Assembly (NCBI GenBank): GCA_016928605.1
Contig: JAFGKN010000203.1
Location: forward strand, 1-7,699
Source of the DNA: Planctomycetota bacterium
GTDB lineage: Bacteria > Planctomycetota > UBA8108
Length of the DNA stretch: 7,699 nucleotides
Direction: 5' to 3'
The translations under genes were made by a program, and so were the position numbers. The first letter of the stretch is position 1, and each line of letters starts with the position of its first letter. The notes beneath the pieces are model-generated. The model searched no databases and was not told the origin of the DNA. It worked only from the letters and a program-made list of their open reading frames with translations. Shown here one piece after another: positions 6,910 to 7,699 of the stretch.

Positions 6910-6943
6910 ATCTTCCCCGCGGGATCATGACGTCGGGGAAGAT
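6910..6943. repeat. Perfect 10-bp inverted repeat upstream of nqrA
   Basis: ATCTTCCCCG at 6910-6919 and CGGGGAAGAT at 6934-6943 are exact reverse complements separated by 14 nt, about 120 nt upstream of the nqrA start. No T-run follows on either strand, so it does not look like an intrinsic terminator. It may be a leader-RNA hairpin or a dyad operator for a regulator; the half-site spacing of 24 bp centre to centre, a little over two helical turns, allows either. The arms contain A/T-rich ends, unusual in this GC-rich region. Confidence 0.75.
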
Positions 6944-7031
6944 CCCTCGCCCTCCTCTGCTACGACACTCATCGACGACCGCGACCGGAGGACGCCGTCC
7001 CCCGCGCAGAGCCTTGTAGTACCGATGCACG

Positions 7032-7053
7032 CCGGCGGCTCTCTGGCCGCCGG
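7032..7053. repeat. GC-rich 8-bp hairpin in the intergenic region
   Basis: CCGGCGGC (7032-7039) and GCCGCCGG (7046-7053) pair perfectly around a 6-nt loop, TCTCTG. The left arm shares its CCGGCGG core with the hairpin at 6819. No U-run follows on either strand. Its role is unknown, and chance is possible in such GC-rich DNA. Confidence 0.45.
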
Positions 7054-7161
7054 GCGGCGTATCCCGCGCTCTCTGCTTCCCGACGGGAGGACTGGCTCGC
7101 GAGACCTGCGGGGGCTCAGAACGCCGGTCACCGGGGAAAATGCTGGCAGGAAACGCGCCAC

Positions 7162-7190
7162 AGGGTAGGCTAAGCGCCCTGGTGATTCAA
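7162..7190 (-). promoter_or_regulatory. Possible sigma-70-type promoter for the nqr operon
   Basis: On the minus strand TTGAAT (7190-7185) and TACCCT (7167-7162) are separated by 17 nt. The -35 box matches consensus at 4 of 6 bases and the -10 box at 3 of 6, so support is weak. It would start transcription near 7155 and leave a leader of about 360 nt. Confidence 0.2.
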
Positions 7191-7226
7191 GCCTTTTCGC
7201 CTCCACGCCGAGGGGATGCGCCCCCC

Positions 7227-7699
7227 ATGCGCGACCAGACGCGGTTCCTCCTCCACTTCCTGAGGCATCCCCTCACCGTGGGCGCCGTGGCCCCCAGCTC
7301 GCGGTGGCTCGCCCGCAGGATGGTGGAGGACATGCGGCTCGGCGCAGCGCGCACCGTCGTCGAGCTGGGTCCCGGGACCGGCGCCTTCACGGAGGAGATC
7401 GAGAGGCGGCTGCCGGCGGGCGTGAATCTCCTCGCCCTCGAGCTGGACCCCGTCTTCGCGGCGGGGCTGCGGCATCGCTTCCCCCGGGTCGACGTGATCA
7501 ACGACTCGGCCGAGAACCTCGTGGAGCACCTGCGGGCTCGCGGCCGGGCGCACGCGGATGCGATCTTCTGCGGACTGCCCTGGGCGTCGTTCCCGCCGGA
7601 TCTCCAGGGCCGGATCATGTCCGCGGTCCACGAGGCGCTCCGCCCGAGCGGCCGCTTCGCCACCTTCGCCTACCTGCACGCCTCCTGGTTTCCCACCGC
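7227..7699 (+). CDS. SAM-dependent methyltransferase, phospholipid N-methyltransferase type, 3' end cut by window edge
   Basis: This is a class I methyltransferase resembling bacterial PmtA-type phospholipid N-methyltransferases, which methylate phosphatidylethanolamine towards phosphatidylcholine at the inner face of the membrane. 157 residues are visible. They show FLLHFLRHPLTVGAVAPSSR at 7-26, the typical N-terminal signature of this group; the SAM-binding motif VVELGPGTGAFTEEI at 44-58; the acidic strand LALELDP at 69-75; DSAENL at 93-98; GLPWASFP at 116-123; and FAYLHASWFPT at 147-157. All match the family in order. The ATG at 7227 is preceded by GAGGGG at 7210-7215 with 11-nt spacing. 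The ATG at 7216 is out of frame. The gene diverges from nqrA and has no obvious functional link to it. Substrate is inferred from similarity only; relatives are often annotated simply as methyltransferases or mis-named rRNA adenine dimethylases. Confidence 0.9.
   Translation, partial: MRDQTRFLLHFLRHPLTVGAVAPSSRWLARRMVEDMRLGAARTVVELGPGTGAFTEEIERRLPAGVNLLALELDPVFAAGLRHRFPRVDVINDSAENLVEHLRARGRAHADAIFCGLPWASFPPDLQGRIMSAVHEALRPSGRFATFAYLHASWFPT

Larger units (their letters stand above)
6789..7226. other. Divergent intergenic region between nqrA and the methyltransferase gene
   Basis: This 438-nt stretch has no convincing gene. It should hold the promoters of both divergent units. I see three inverted repeats (6819-6835, 6910-6943, 7032-7053), one weak minus-strand promoter candidate (7162-7190) and an equally weak plus-strand one (CTGGCA at 7143-7148, 17-nt spacer, TAGGCT at 7166-7171) overlapping it. 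If the minus-strand candidate is right, the nqr leader would be about 360 nt, long for a bacterial operon. Open frames here are Arg/Pro-rich and lack good ribosome binding sites. Confidence 0.7.

Noticed and set aside
6789..6911. Upstream extension of nqrA from the in-frame ATG at 6911
   Set aside because: It adds 41 Arg/Pro-rich residues unlike any NqrA N-terminus, while the ATG at 6788 gives the family start and has a well-placed GGAGG.
6785..7030. 81-codon minus-strand frame ending in an ATGA overlap with the nqrA start
   Set aside because: The overlap looks like translational coupling, but the peptide is Arg/Gly-rich with no recognisable domain and no ribosome binding site precedes its ATG. 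Most likely chance in GC-rich DNA.
7144..7157. Sigma-54-like site (TGG...GC with 10-nt spacing) upstream of the methyltransferase
   Set aside because: Only the GG and GC dinucleotides fit; the TTGC half reads GCGC. Such matches are frequent by chance at this base composition.
1..7699. Mobile elements, CRISPR arrays, tRNA or rRNA genes, intrinsic terminators
   Set aside because: I saw no direct-repeat arrays, transposase motifs, tRNA-like folds or hairpins followed by a T-run on either strand.

Overview
This GC-rich window carries one almost complete respiratory operon on the minus strand: the six-subunit Na+-translocating NADH:quinone oxidoreductase (Na+-NQR). In transcription order it reads nqrA (6788-5403), nqrB (5397-4177), nqrC (4190-3414), nqrD (3410-2787), nqrE (2782-2156) and nqrF (2138-879). 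An apbE-type FMN transferase gene follows at 872 and runs off the left edge. Spacings are 3 to 17 nt, with one 14-nt overlap (nqrB/nqrC), so all seven genes are probably one transcript. On the plus strand, a divergent SAM-dependent methyltransferase of the phospholipid N-methyltransferase type starts at 7227 and runs off the right edge. A 438-nt intergenic region between the divergent genes contains several inverted repeats.

How the genes work together: NqrF oxidises NADH on the cytoplasmic side through FAD and a [2Fe-2S] cluster. Electrons pass through an intramembrane iron-sulfur centre held by paired cysteines of NqrD and NqrE, then to covalently bound FMN on NqrC and NqrB, then to riboflavin in NqrB, and finally to quinone. 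The reaction is coupled to Na+ export. ApbE attaches the FMN groups to threonines, so a co-transcribed apbE makes sense. Most family landmarks can be read directly: NqrF Cys81/87/90/122, NqrD Cys27/110, NqrE Cys27/130, NqrC SGAT at 223-226, NqrB Gly130-Gly131.

The main anomaly is in NqrB. Where family members carry the flavinylation motif DGx(S/T)GAT, this protein reads AGYTAPT (residues 220-226, bases 4740-4720). The threonine is kept, but the Asp, Gly and Ala before it are changed. The NqrC motif is intact. The DNA pattern suggests a pair of compensating single-base indels, which could be real divergence or an assembly error.

The organism is a high-GC bacterium with very strong codon bias: the antisense frame is open for hundreds of codons because TTA, CTA and TCA are nearly absent. 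The proteins closely resemble the Vibrio-type NQR, but the phylum cannot be fixed from this window. Apart from the NqrB motif and the structured intergenic region, this is a well-described system. I see no mobile elements, CRISPR arrays, tRNA or rRNA.
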